Source of the DNA: Setaria digitata
Lineage: Eukaryota; Nematoda; Chromadorea; Rhabditida; Setariidae
Direction: 5' to 3'
NCBI GenBank assembly: GCA_003640385.1
Contig: RCAB01000249.1
Location: 1-64,000, forward strand
DNA: 64,000 nt
Shown: in pieces, positions 12,362 through 26,044 of the stretch
How positions within the stretch are numbered: position 1 is the first letter of the stretch
Layout: every line of letters starts with the position of its first letter
Program-made: the position numbers and the translations under genes
The notes under the pieces: generated by a model
Seen by the model: the letters and a program-made list of their open reading frames with translations, nothing else
Told to the model about the DNA's origin: nothing
Database searches by the model: none

Positions 12362-15300
12362 GATCTTCTGGGTAAGCTACTACAACTGATACTTTGGTCA
12401 TGAACATATGTAACTGAAGCTTCTTTTATATGGTCATCGTCGGAAGTCGGTCCGGTTTAGAAATATTCACTAAGTAAGCAGACAAAAAGTAACATTAACC
12501 AGTAGTTTCAACTAGCTGTGTTAGTCTTGCAAATACACCGTCCGGTTATTGTACCTTCTGGACAAATTTGCCAACAATTATCTCCGGTCGTATTTAAACA
12601 TTCGTTACAATCAAACAATAATAGTTAACAATTATTAAAAGTGAATCACCAGCATTTTTGGACACTTTTTTTTCTCAAGTATCATTTTCACTTTCTCATT
12701 GACACTTTCTTTCAAAGGAAATATTTCTAAAGTCTTTGCATAGTATTGAAATAAAACTAGCAAACTTGATTCTTAGTAATGAAGTTTCGCAAACTCCGCA
12801 TAAGCAATATAGAAAATTTTTACCATTCTCTAATAAAACTGGTACTTCAGAATTTGAAAATGAACATAAAGAAATTAGTTAAGAGAGTTATTATAATGTT
12901 TCGAATGAATGGTAAGAAGTGTTAAGTGATGATCTGTTCATGATAAAAAGGAGTTTGAAAATTGCTGATGTAGTGGTGGTTGAGTGAGATTTCGTAGCAA
13001 TCAGGATAAATAAATCTATCAATTTTGCAAAGCAATTTGAAAAAGAAAAGTAAATCAAATACAAGTTACATAATTTACATCTTTACTTGCAACTTTTTTT
13101 CTTGCAAGTAAAATGTTAATTATCGAGACAAGATACAGTGGTCGAGAGATCTGTTCTTTTTTCCAGCATTTTCGAAAACTACCTTTTTCAGCCTTACTGA
13201 GAACTGGTCAATCCAGTTTTCTTTTTTCACTTTCTGTTTATTTTGATTATTTTTATAAAGTTATTTGCGAAGGATTCGTTTTCCAGAGCAAATCCTTTAG
13301 ACTTATTATGAAATTATCTTCAACACATCTTTTTTCTAATAATAAGTCATCTTCTTTTATGTACTAAATCAGTACATCATTTCACTGAAACAACATATAT
13401 ACTGAAAACCTGAAAATATTTACTTCTTTTACAGTACACCACAACTATTTTCAGATATAGTGACCATCTTTTATCAAAAATGAAATTTTTCCTTTTTCAT
13501 TTTCATGGTAAATGTTAAATGCGCCAGAAAAGTAGTGAGAAGTGATAAGATCCGTTTGCAGCATTAAGACAAGTGATAAGGACAGTTTATCATAAGTATT
13601 ACGTAAGAACGTGGATGTGTCAATGAATTAGACTTGCTGAATAGAAAATGATCAGCAAAACTGGAAGGAATGCATTCGGAATTTCAAACGAAGTATCTCT
13701 GCAGAAATAAGAATCAGAAAGCAGTGATGTCGTTTGAATTACAACGGTTCTCAATCTTCACCTTTTTTTTACATGTCTTTAGTAAGGAAAATGTATTTAC
13801 TGTCAATGGTAGTACACCAAGTACCATAAAAAGATGATTTATTATCAATTTCACTGTAAAAAGTGAAAAAATGGAATACGGAAACCTGCTGTTCTCCTTC
13901 TTGCTATCACGTAGTTCCATCATCAGCAAAAGTCCTCTAGGCTTAATTTGTAATTCTCTCGTCACCTTCCTCTGATATCATCCAACTTGTCGGTATCTAT
14001 AATATCCATAACCACCGTTTTATCGATTTTAATGATGCTTTCGGAAAAAAGATTAAATCAAGTCATAATAATCTAATGTGGAAATTACGAATTAAAACAT
14101 AAATACATCCAAATGATTTGATATAGTGATTGGAAACTGAAATAAAAATTTTTGGAATGATTTGATATGATAATTAAGAATTGAATGAAACAAACTTCCC
14201 ACAGGCGTCCAATAGAATCGATTAAATCAAGGAATAGTGAAGAAATATTACTGCTGCAGAGAGTTGAAATTTGCAACAGATCCTTGTAAAATAAAATTTT
14301 ATAGAATAAATTTATGCAAATAATGTTTCAGGGATAATTTACACAGTTTTCTCTTTTGCAACCTCCAAATTGCAGTTTTCTGATCAGTTTTTTTTTTTTT
14401 TCAATTTCAAATTTTACTTCTGTTCTTTTTGATTTGGCATAGAAATTTTTTTAATTTTATTTATCACAATTTCCAATAAATATAATTAGTGCCTCTAGGA
14501 AAAAGAAAAATGAAAACTTATCAGCTGTATTGGATGTACCATTCTTCTGAAACTTGAAGCTTTCCAGCATGATTGTTCAGCAAGAGTGTATTTCAAAAGC
14601 TAATTAGTAGTAATTAAGGGGTAGTGTGATTTCAAAACAGAGACGCTTTCAGGAGGAATGATGGGAAGGAAATTTGTATGAAAAGCTAAATTAGTATTTG
14701 AAAAAAGGAGGTAGAGAGAATTAGAGATAACGTTTGGAGGAGTGGAAGGAGTATGGAAAACAAGCTCATAGAGATCATGATTTTTATACGAAATAGATGA
14801 AAATAAAAAACTGAACGGAAATAGAGATAACAGAGACTGCAATGTCATAGCAATAAAGAGAAAGCTCGACAGTAGCACGCTATGGAGAGATGAGGGACAA
14901 GAAATGAAAGATGAAGGGCGGAGAAGCAGAGGAGGGATGCAAGTGGGAATGTGAGGCTAACGGTGGAGGTCGCTCGTGCCGTTGTAGGGCTATTTGTTGT
15001 GTTTCAAGTTTCACTTCCTACACTTGGCATTTCCCGAGAATCTCCGCGGTATATCCCGGGAGTGTCTGTAGCGATATTCTCTCACCCTCCCCAGGCATGA
15101 GCTGAGTTTAATTTGGCTTGCTTGTTATCAAAAATTATATATTTACTACTTCACCAGTGCTGCACGACCATATGTCATGGTACATTTTGTACGCTAAAGG
15201 AAAATAGCTTTTCCTCTTCTCTTGATGCGAATCGTTTAATTATGGGAGTTGAGGAATCCCGGGATGACAGCTAATGAATAAAGCAGATGGACTACCAGTG

Positions 15301-18300
15301 GACGGCTTGTCTATGGTCTTCCCTTCATTTACTAATCTAATTTAATTTACTAATTTACTAAAATAATGTACATATGCTGTTGTAGTGTACATTAGCAACT
15401 TTCCACTATGCGGTCTACCTGACTAACAGTCTATCCTTCCGCTAAGACCAAATCACTCCTTGGTGCTTTTATTTCACGGTGGCTCACGTATGGGCTGCGT
15501 TAATTCTAATTTGAGAGATGTGGCAGTTGGATTACTACACACGCTGGAATGGGAATGATTGTTCTGTAGTCTAGGTCGGTCATTCATGTCTGTGACTATT
15601 ACATTTCCCCATCTTCACTACGGATTACAAGAACCATGTATTTCACTTATTGAACTCAAAAAGCGTTCGTTAGTAATATGGTCACTGTATCTAACATATA
15701 TCAGGTTGGCTTCTCGTAAAAGGAATTAGTTACTTTAACGTTTTTCCAATGAAAAATTGATCAGCTGCTTGGAGGGACGAGATTCGAATGGTCATCAGCT
15801 GTGAATTGAGAACGTGATAGTTGTTTAATTGTGAGCTACTGTAAAAAAGCCAAGCTGGAAAAGTCCAGTATTTTCAGTCTGTGGTGATGTATCTTTATTA
15901 ATTCGGGTCCATTCCACTGCTCTTATCTTACAACCGAGATGTGCTTAACTTTTTTAACTGTTTACTAGGTTGTGATGAGATATCATCGTGCTGATTTGTT
16001 AAACTATATCTGTAATGGGCAAACATAACTTTGAGATATTTTTCATATAATCCGCACATCCACGCTTACTGATTTGCTTTTTTCATTTATTTCATCTCTA
16101 TGTTCATCTACCACACGTGTATTTATCACTCTTACGCTTGTTTCCCCTCCAGTCTCACAAAGATAAATTGTTTCCATGAGTTAAATTCGCTGATGATAAT
16201 AATGTGACTGTAATCGATTCCTTATTACTATCTTACTGTCATTTTTGGAAAAACTTATCGTTTTATCCGTTGTGTTACGCTGTGTGCGGCCCTAAACTGT
16301 CGAGTTTTCCATTTCTTTTTCAACCACCAACGTTTTCAGCATGGGTTCTTAGATGTTCATTATATTTCCAGGTCACAGAGGTCCAAGCGAAGTGTGACGT
16401 CATTGGCTCCACATCTTCATCAGTTTCAATTCAGCAATAAAAAAGCTTTGGTTCGTATCAAATTTGGATACGCTTAACAAGGAACATTAACTTATTGTGT
16501 AATGGTAGTTGACATTTATTCACTGCAGAGGGTTTTCAGGTGTGTTTTACTATACTTACTTTTTTTCCATTCGATTATCACTAAGCTTTAAATCGTTGTA
16601 CCTCTCTTTTCTCAACTGTAACTTTTATGTTAACTGACTTCTTCAATGCTTTTGATATTCGGAAATTACGAATGATGTTAGTATTATTGAAGAGCACTGT
16701 CAACATATTTCAACTTCAACTTGAAGTCGTTTAGGTAAAGATTATCTTGTGAAAGTGATTCTGTTCTTTAATCATAAAGCTTGTGAAGTAATCTGTTGTT
16801 AGCGTTAGAAAAAGATTTTAATAATTCATTTAAAATAGAGCAAATGACGTTCCGCAATATTAAATCTGTGACATAAGGAAATTTTCTTCTGATGAGTAAG
16901 TAGTGCTCCTTAATTTTTATTGAGCTGCTATTTCTCCAAATCTATAGCAATTCGCATTGTTTGAATTTGGTTAAAATGAAAATGATTTTGTCGAGTTAAT
17001 GCGATTTTAGTTTTGTAGTCGAAACGTTATTTACATTATCCTTTCTTAGAATGTTTCTTCGTAAATATCACTTTCAAGCCTTTGTAAAAAAGTGATAGAA
17101 TTTATATCAGAACAGTAATAGAATATTATCTGATTCTCGGTACTGCATAAGTGTCATTTATATTAGGTTTTTCATTTATAAAACAATCAGGGAAAGAAAG
17201 TTCGCTACTGAACTTCATTACTTCTTAGACTTTCTTCTCTTCTGTGATCTTTAGGCAATATGGAGATGATTACAGATTTTCTAATGTAGTGTTGGAGAAA
17301 TCCCAGGTGGAAAAGGTTGAATGAATTTGATACTTCCTTACATTCTTAGCTGATGTTTTTATGGATGTTTAGTCTGATATTTGCTTACTCTACTCTTTTC
17401 TACGTAAGTAAATTTGCCTTATAATGATAGTTCATAATATATCTACTAGTCACTTTACACCTGAAATAAGTATTTTCGAATTTCACATTGCTATGGTAAG
17501 GATTAAATATTTGAATCATGAAAATGTTATGTTACTTAATTACTGCTTCGTCTTTATTAAAGAAAGGTTATTTTGAAGCTCGGACTATTTCAAATAATTT
17601 TTCTTTTTTTCATTCCTAGGCTTCGGTTGCCGTAAATCTGTCACTGTACACTATTCAACTAGTTTAACTTATTTAACTGATATTGAAACTAGTCCGGATT
17701 ATTTGAAACAGAGTATTCATAGGTATATTTTTCTCTTCGTTGTAGTTTTTCATTTTCAATATAAATTGATTAATTACAATGCAATGCATCACTTGCTGTA
17801 ATTTATTACAAAATGCGCAAGAAAAAAAAAATGCACTTTGTGTAACTTGATAGTCTGCTAAGTCTTATATGAAAGAAAATAGACTCCGTAATAGGACATA
17901 ATATCAATAAGTGATCTCTTTCTTTACCATATAGTTCAACTGATCGTTGTTGGACTTTGCTCTTACTATATTTCTCGTCGTATAAAGCCAAATGCAGTCA
18001 AATTTAGTTGATAAGTTCTGCTGTAGCAGTTATTTCTTGTTTCAAGCGCAATGTTGTACGTTTTTTATCTTCACACTTATGGAGTAGTTTAAAGAGATGA
18101 CATAAATTTAATTTCCATTTAAACTTGATGATACCTAAGGTACGATGAACTCTGTGGTGGGTATCTGTTAATACATGCTCCAAGCTGAAATGTGATAAAT
18201 TTGTATGAAGTTTGGAACTATCAGGGAATATTGTCATTTTATCATTTTTGCAAAATGGTATTATAACTATGAACTTATAATCATCATGTAGTTTACTAGG

Positions 18301-21300
18301 TGGAAAAAAAATTTTGACTTGGTAGAGGGAAGAGAAACAACATTCCTTTATCAGCAGTCATTCATTTATTTTTCTTGGATATATTCAAAGGAAGATAAGT
18401 AATGAATATAAGGATCTCTGCAATGAATTGATTCTCCATAAAAGGTAATTGTCTTTTACAAAGAATATAAAGTCATTTGTTCCATATGTGAATGCACTGA
18501 TACATGACCGAAAAAGAGCTGCATGGACAGACGATAACTTAGCGTAAATATATTTGTTTCCTATGTCGTTTTTCCTTCCTTTTTTTTGAGCTGTAACTGA
18601 TCATTTTTAATTTTAAATGCTCTGTCGACTTTTCCATCAGGCGAGCTGTGTGAAGAACTACGACTAATTATTTTTATTTGGATTTGGTTCAATTGTTGCT
18701 ATATAACTTGAATATCTATTGAATGTTGAATATATATTCTTTGTCGGTCGTTAATGTTTAAGTGAATTTTCAGTTTAAAGAGAAAGTTTTATGAGTGATA
18801 GTAAAAATCAGTGTCGAAGGTGCTTTAATGGAATTAGTTAAATTAAAATTAATATTAGCGTAGTGAAATTCTACACCATTTCTTATGCAAAATGTATTTG
18901 TTAAGGATGCACTTACTTGAGTAATTTCTGTATGCGTAAGCATCACGCATGCTATTATTAGATTTTTTAAACTGAAATGAAAATAGTTTCACTTCGAATT
19001 TTTGATGAAATTATGTTACAGGGAAATCTATGGTCTTTATAGTGCTGTGCCTCTGTGAGTTTATGAACTCTGATGATCTGAATTGTTTTTTAATATTAGT
19101 CCTCGACACGATTAAGCATCAGCTTCTCGAAGGTTTAACTTTTTCCATTAATTAGGCCACACAATTTGATTTGAATGCAGTTTGTTTAATTTTAATTCGA
19201 TTCAATGCTTGGTGGAGTGTGAAGTTTTCATATGTGACGTCTACATTCTTCTCACCAACTGAGGATTTGCATCTTCAATTCCGAAATGAGCTCATGATAA
19301 ATAAGCATGTATTTGCATGGTAAATCCTAGTTTTCTTGGACTGAATTTCTTTTATGATCGATGATTTCTTTGATAGTCATAGATGTAGTAGCATCGGAAA
19401 ATTAAAAATGATGGAAATATTTTCTTTTTAATACACTTAATATCAACCGTTCTGATGATTTGGTTTGTACAGTGCTGCGCTTCTTAAGGTACAGTAGTAC
19501 TCTCAAGCAAGCTGATTGAATGTTTTTCCTTCTCTTTTTTTTATTAGTGGCAGAATTGAAAGTACAACGAACACGTGACTGAAGCAAGTTGTATCCGTTT
19601 CATTCAGTTACTCTGTACTTCAATTTTTTTTGTTTATTCTGCTTATTATTTCGTATTGAAAAGAAATATCGTTTTCGTCGTTTTTGGTACAGTTGATTTC
19701 ATCACATTATTAAATGCCATTTACATTAATGGCTCTTTTTTGCTGAAGTTACTAAATTAATTATTGACAAGAACTTTTTTCAGCCTAAACGCAGAAGTTG
19801 TAGAATATTGTCGAGCACAACACTACTGAATTTGTGTCTTTGTGTTTTGCACGGCCAGTGAAGCTTAGCTACTCATTATTTGTGCAAGTGTAATAACCAA
19901 GCAGCTGGAACATTGTGGAACTTTTTAACATACTGTTTTTTCACTTGCTGTTATCAGGTCAGTTTTTTCCTCCTTGGGAAAGAGAAGTCATCAAATATTC
20001 AAGTTCTAGTTTTGCGTAATTAATCAAAATAAAGCCTTCACGGCAAATGTGTTTGTAACGTGTTAAGGATATTAGAATTGTTAGGTTTTCAGTATAACAC
20101 TAATAGTATGTACAACTTAAATCTCGTTTGAAACATCTGTATAGTGTACCCAAAAGTGGATTGTCGATAGTCAAATTGAATTATGGACAGCATACTGGAT
20201 TAATATATTAACTTTAAGCTTCAGGTTAAGCAAAAGTTTGACATTTTCTATCGAAGTGCCATCAATCCGTTATTTAAATGTTGAAAAACAAAATTATTAA
20301 TCCCAATATAATCATTCTTTTCACAAGCAAACAAATATGTTTCTTTATTTCCTTTCCTCGTGTAGATTTTACTCGTTGCTTTGTCTATAAGATTGACTTG
20401 TCATGAAAAGTGAGAAAATAGGAAATTTTTTTCTGTTTTGCGTCCTTCATGACATTTTTTATTGCTTCGAAGTTTTTGTTAAATTTATTTTTCCATTTCT
20501 TGTCGATGCTTAGATCGAGGAATGAACAAAAATATTGATCTAATTTATGAACCAGTGAGTTGAATAAAAAAAAAAAGTGTAGAAAGGGCGCGGTAGTTTA
20601 ATATAAACATTTTATCAAGGAATTTATTTCATTCTCGAATATAGAAGTTACTTATGCGTGGTTTTTTTGTGCAATTTACTTATTGTATATTATTCTCTTT
20701 TCTTCATTGTTGACTTATTTTGTTGACCATTAAAGGTCTTTTGAATAGTTTCATATTGCCTCCTTATTTCAGCTTATTATCTTTATTCAGCCTATTATTA
20801 CTTTTCAGAGATTTCCGTTCTCTCTCATCAATAGTTTTCACGCTTTTTGATGTCCACTTTGAGGCGTTAAGATGTTTCTCTGTTAATATTTCCAAGGTTG
20901 TGGAATGCTTGAATGGATAGAAGTAGTTGTGTCATATTTAAAGGATTTCTGAGCTATCGAATGAATCTTTTCAGCGTCTATGTTTTTTGGTCTTTCATCT
21001 TTAGAATGATCTAATAAGTTTGCAGGCGAATGTCCCTTTTCGACAGTTATGTTAAAGCATACATTCGTTTTTTCTCTTTTTTATTTTTTTTTTTTTTTCA
21101 TTTTTTAATAAAATCATGATGCGAGAATTGTGCGGTTTGAGGAGTGAGTACAAGTGGTCTTGTAATGTTTCAAAATTGGAGACTTTTTTTCCCTTACTTG
21201 TTCTCACTGCCTGAAATCATCAGAAGGTGCATAGCTAGAATCAGAATGAAGCTTCACTTATCGAATCCTTCAGTATGTGATCGAGTATTTAAATGCCAAT

Positions 21301-23937
21301 GCAGTATTGAAATTTTAGGTAACTTATTTGAACCTGACAGCTTATGCAGAATTGTATAAGCAATAAAACGGCATTGTTCTGATGGCAAAAGAGCTGAAAT
21401 GAGCTTTCGATCACGAAGTCCTCATTCTATCATCAGAATATGTTCTGCATTTGTATAATTAAACTCTTAATTATTTTTCGGGATGTTGTTGACAACAGCC
21501 TGTCTGCTCATGCATCAACATCCGTCATTAAAATCGGCTGATGAGCGTGGATATCATCATCTCTAAACCCCCAGTGAGCTTTTCTCCCTGTTGTTGCAAT
21601 CCATCCCCTACATCATACTAGTTGTGCATGACCTTTGTATATATCTTACATATCAAATAATTATACATCGTCTTCTATCTTTTGTGGCAAGTTCGAAGGC
21701 TACAGTTATTTTGTAAGGGATTCTTATTTCTGCTTGCACCTATGTTTAACAGTTGTCAGTTTTAGAGCTTTTCAACGATCTGTTATCATTCTCTCGAGCA
21801 CTAGGGGACTTTTATTTAAACTTCGAATTCCACTTATTTCCGTGTTGCACAAAAGTGAAAAATTTTGACATTGGGAAGTAAACAAATTCTGTAGATAGTA
21901 TCGAGGTTGGGGGCAAACGCAAACACCATGAGTCTTTTTCTGCTAGATGCATGTTTGATATAAAGAGCCCTCTGTAAGGAGCAACTCGACGACTTTTCTA
22001 TGAGCTGCGCATTGTTGGCTTTACGAATTTTTGAAATAATGATAAAATCAGCTTGGACTTTTGTGCAACAAAATAATTTTTTGTAAAAGATGAAGAAGAA
22101 CGAGAATATGCTGTTGACGAGAAAGGTAGCATGATTAGAAAGCATTTAATTTTATAGTAATGAATTAATGGAGTTCGACTGCTTGAATCTTCGTAAATAG
22201 TTGTCGCTGTGTTCCAATGATTGACAATCTTAGAGCTATGTGTCCATGATGAAATTTAATAGCCATAGTGACTTATTGACACATGGAAGTTCCGTTCTTG
22301 TGATTACTCCGCTCCTCAGTATTCTTCCTTTGACTGTGGGTGCAAATGAAAACATCCACTGCTTTGGCAAGTACAGCTTAATTAAATGTGAAGTGTAGTA
22401 CTTAATCTGAATCATTTTTATTAAAGGAATGATTAACAACTGAGCAGATTACCACTATCAATAATATTTCATATGTTAAGTGAAATCACTGATGTTACCA
22501 TTTTCGAAAAACATCCTGGATTATCTCACAATTATCTCTCTAATCAGATAGTTGATCGAGGTGAAGAGAGTGTAATCATAAAGCCAAGGTCAACATTCAA
22601 ATGTCCTTCCTCCTCCTCTACATCCTTTGCTGCATTCACAGTATTTTTCTCATCTTTTACCACAGTTGCATGGAAGAGTCTGCACACGATCATTTTATTT
22701 ACCCAAAAATGGATGTCTTTTTGCTTACTTTTCAGTCATTTGGCTTCTTTTCTCCCAGTTGCAACATATATAATAATTGTGGAAAGGGTAAGGGGTACAA
22801 CTGCACTTTTGATGAAGAATGTGGTTGGTCAACCATTCTATTACCTCTAAATTTTTCCGTAACGAGGGACAAAGTGAAGAGAAAAGGAAAGCGCCATTAA
22901 TTTGTATAATATACATTGTTCTCAGTATGTGAATGATTTCTTTATTGCCATAGGGATGATTTGATGGCAGTGTGAGTATTTCTTGTGACGTTTCTGGATT
23001 TCATCTGATAATATAGTGAATTCTTTTCGTCCTCAAATAGTTGAGTTTAAGTGAGAACAGAAGGTTAAGCCATGAGTTGTTCAGTGTTTGCAACATTGCT
23101 ATGACGCATGCATTTATTTATGTGGTCATTCTACTTTATTTTTGTAGAATCTATAAACTGTTTTAGGAAAAAATTGACCTGAATGAAATAATGAAATAGG
23201 ACGTGTATCGTCGCAGCTTTTTTAAATTAATCCAAACCAGTGGTTTTACACATTTCATTTTCAATGATTGTTTGTCGACGGACGTTTCATAAAACTGTAG
23301 GTTTCAGGTACGAATTATGTCGGGATTTCACTTTTACACTAAAGAATAACGTATAAAAATACGCTATTCTTGCAGTTGTTCAGTCTTTGCAACATATCAT
23401 CTAATAATGAAGCTTGATCGAAGTGCATTTTCTGTTGTGAACTCATTTATGGTCTTCTTGGATTTGTACTTCCGGTAAAGGAAAATGGATACTAGTAATT
23501 ACCATAGTAATTCTGCCAGTCCTGTACCATTTGATTTTCAGGTCTGTTTACCTGCGGAATTTGCTCGATAACGGTGTGGCTACGAGAAGTTGCGTTGTTA
23601 TTGTTAAAAGGAAGTAAAATCAAACAAATCAACGGCTTATCAAAGACGCCAAACATCAGAAAAAAGAAGAAAGCAAAGGTTTCCAGGAAACGTTTTAAAA
23701 AGAAAACTGTGCACGATCTGTCGCCTTGTTTCACATCTGCCTTTGAGTGCTTCCTCACCTATACTACTGGAATCTTCCACCTCACTGTATTCCTCAGAAC
23801 AACCACGCTCTGGTTTTTGTGTCACTATCCCTTCTCTTTATCATTATTTGCTATTGCCAATATCCATTGTAATTACTGGCTTTTTTGTGATAGCGGTGTG
23901 GTACCTATTTTGAGTTATGATAGCAGGCGAAAAAAGA
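12362..23937. other. Long gene-poor region upstream of PRL
   Basis: 11.6 kb with no recognised coding exon on either strand. ORFs are all shorter than 140 codons, low in complexity and unlike any family I know. About 14880-15110 is a short island of higher GC that includes a 64-codon plus-strand ORF of unclear meaning. The stretch could hold 5' UTR exons and regulatory DNA of the PRL gene. A 3' splice site (ATGATAGCAG) at 23926 shows that the PRL transcript begins either with a spliced leader or with an upstream noncoding exon. Confidence 0.55.
12423..12430 (-). promoter_or_regulatory. TATA-like box of the Cys-rich gene
   Basis: The minus strand reads ATATAAAAGAAGC, with TATAAAAG 62-69 bases upstream of the ATG at 12361. 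This spacing is typical of a TATA promoter with a short 5' UTR and suits a strongly or stage-specifically expressed gene. It is inferred from sequence only. Confidence 0.45.
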
Positions 23938-25302
23938 ATGGAATCATCAGCCGCGAGGCGACCAACTCCAGCATATTTCAAACCAGCACCTAGCGAAATT
24001 CAGTATGGCAAAATGAGGTTTTTAATCACTGACCGACCGTCTGATTTAACAATCAACACTTATATCGAAGTTATTCTTTTTTCGGAATGTTTTAAGTAAT
24101 TGTGACAAATTTTTAAACTAGTAGAAATTGTAGGTTTATGGAACTATTGATGTAGTTTTATTTTTAAGAACAAATATTTTTATTGCATGAGCCTTTCAGA
24201 AGTGTAATTATTAATGATCCCCCTTACCACTGTAGTCTAATTGTAAATCAGAGGAAGTAACCCATCACTTCGGATTCACAATTCAAAACTCTTGGAAGAT
24301 TTGAATATGCTTCTTTTAATTGTATTTCAAAACTTTTAGGAACTCGGAAAGTACAATGCTCGAGCAGTAGTTAGGGTATGTGAACCAACTTACGCAACGA
24401 CACCACTGATTTTAAATGGCATTGATGTACTCGACTGGGAATTCGATGATGGTAGCGCACCGCCTCCCGAGGTTTTTTTTTCATGTACTTTGAAAAAAAA
24501 AAAAAAAAGAAAAAAGAAGCTATCTAACATCCATTGTTATTTTAATTAACATATGGCAACTAACCGTTCCTATGATATCTTAACAAGGGTGACTTATGTT
24601 GGACGATTATCAGTTTCACAAACCTTTATAATAGTATCAAACCATCCGTACATCGAACGCATAAATTTGCTGATGACTCAAACTTTTTTTTTGTAATTTA
24701 ATGTTTATTTTTAGTTGATCACAAAGTGGTTGTCTTTAGCGAAAGAAAGTTTCAAACTGTATCCAAATCAGTGTATTGCTGTGCACTGTGTAGCAGGATT
24801 GGGTCGAGCTCCAGTACTCGTAGCTGTAGCACTTATGGAGGCTGGTATGAAATACGAAGATGCTGTTGATCTCATCAGGCGGTATAATTTGTTACAGTAT
24901 AAGATAAATTGAAGTACAAGGGACCTTAAGTGAGCCAGCAGAGGTTTTGGTTGTAGTAACTGGAGAAGAATCAGTATTAACTTTCCATTTTAGCTTTCTG
25001 AATCATTCTTTGTGAAATGATGTACAAGATGTCTTGACGGTATGAATTCTGGATCGAACTACCTTTACTAGATTTTCTCTTTCAATAATGCTTTCATCGA
25101 AAAGTAGTAAGAGAAAGATTTCTTTCTTTTAAATTTATAAGCCGCGCGAAAGTCAGTATGATGAAACCACTGTTTTAGACATCGACGAGGTGCGCTCAAT
25201 CAGAAACAGTTGAATTTCCTTCAAAAATATAAACCAACAGGACAGCTACGAAAATTACGTTACAGCATTGAGGGAAAGCCAGCAAGATGTTCTCTGATGT
25301 AG
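23938..25302 (+). CDS. prl-1: PRL-type protein tyrosine phosphatase (PTP4A)
   Basis: A small prenylated dual-specificity phosphatase of the phosphatase-of-regenerating-liver family, which acts at membranes and in animals binds CNNM magnesium transporters. Exons are 23938-24069, 24340-24471, 24715-24881 and 25179-25302. All phases join, giving 184 residues. Visible motifs are [23 protein letters not shown], the [12 protein letters not shown] loop whose DD holds the general acid, and the P-loop [10 protein letters not shown] (CX5R with the PRL-typical Ala after Arg). Then come [12 protein letters not shown], a basic stretch, and the C-terminal CAAX box CSLM, which predicts farnesylation. I chose ATG 23938 because a 3' splice site (GATAGCAG) lies 11 bases upstream. 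The ATG at 23917 lies before that splice site and is probably not in the mRNA. Confidence 0.96.
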
Positions 25303-26044
25303 ATACACCTATGTTATATATCTTATATTGACAGACCATTTCACCTCATTTATGTGCTTCGAATTCTAGTCTTCGAGAAAAGTCCTTTCCATATAAAAAC
25401 CACACATATTCTGTCAGTCACTACAGCGCATTAGTTGGCAATAGAAAGATGACTGGCAGCTAAGATTGCATCATTTTGGAGAAAATAGTAAATCAACAAA
25501 AACTATTTTGGGGGAAATGTAGAAATAAAAGTTTTAACGAAATCCATTGTTCGAGCTTTGCATTATGAAAAGCAGTACAATCATATTTCTTGTTCTTTTC
25601 TAGTAAGTGAGCTAAAAACTATAGCTTCGTAGAAATTGAAAGAGCAGTATCCACGTTTTTCTCTTTTACTGATACTTATGTTTTCCTCCTCGGTGCTATT
25701 CACTATAGCCCCACGTATACACTATTTATTAAAAATTGAAAGCGGAAGAATCTTTTGAAATTTCATGGACAAATTTCTAAGACCACATTTCACCTTATTT
25801 TTTAAAATCTTCGGATGCCTTCTCCTTCTCAGAAGTCAAAGAATTCTTGTTCTCATATTTAATTTCGATTCGTTCGTGTGGGTATGTTTGACGTTTATCA
25901 TTGCCATATTAGTGCAAAATAAATTCCTTTGAATATCTGATTCATTTATTTATAAATGTTTCTAAACACAGGATATGTGAACATTAAAACTTCATGTTTC
26001 AGAATACCCGTGTGGACCATTAGCATGAAACAATTTACATTAGT
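25303..26044. other. 3' flanks of convergent prl-1 and thoc-7
   Basis: No coding exon seen. On the minus strand an AATAAA at 25945-25950, about 95 bases past the thoc-7 stop, is a probable poly(A) signal. On the plus strand AATAAA-type sequences near 25525 and 25919 could serve prl-1. Confidence 0.5.

Noticed and set aside
22473..22900. Overlapping plus-strand ORFs of 99 and 125 codons
   Set aside because: Low-complexity, hydrophobic or Ser-rich reading with no splice or family support.
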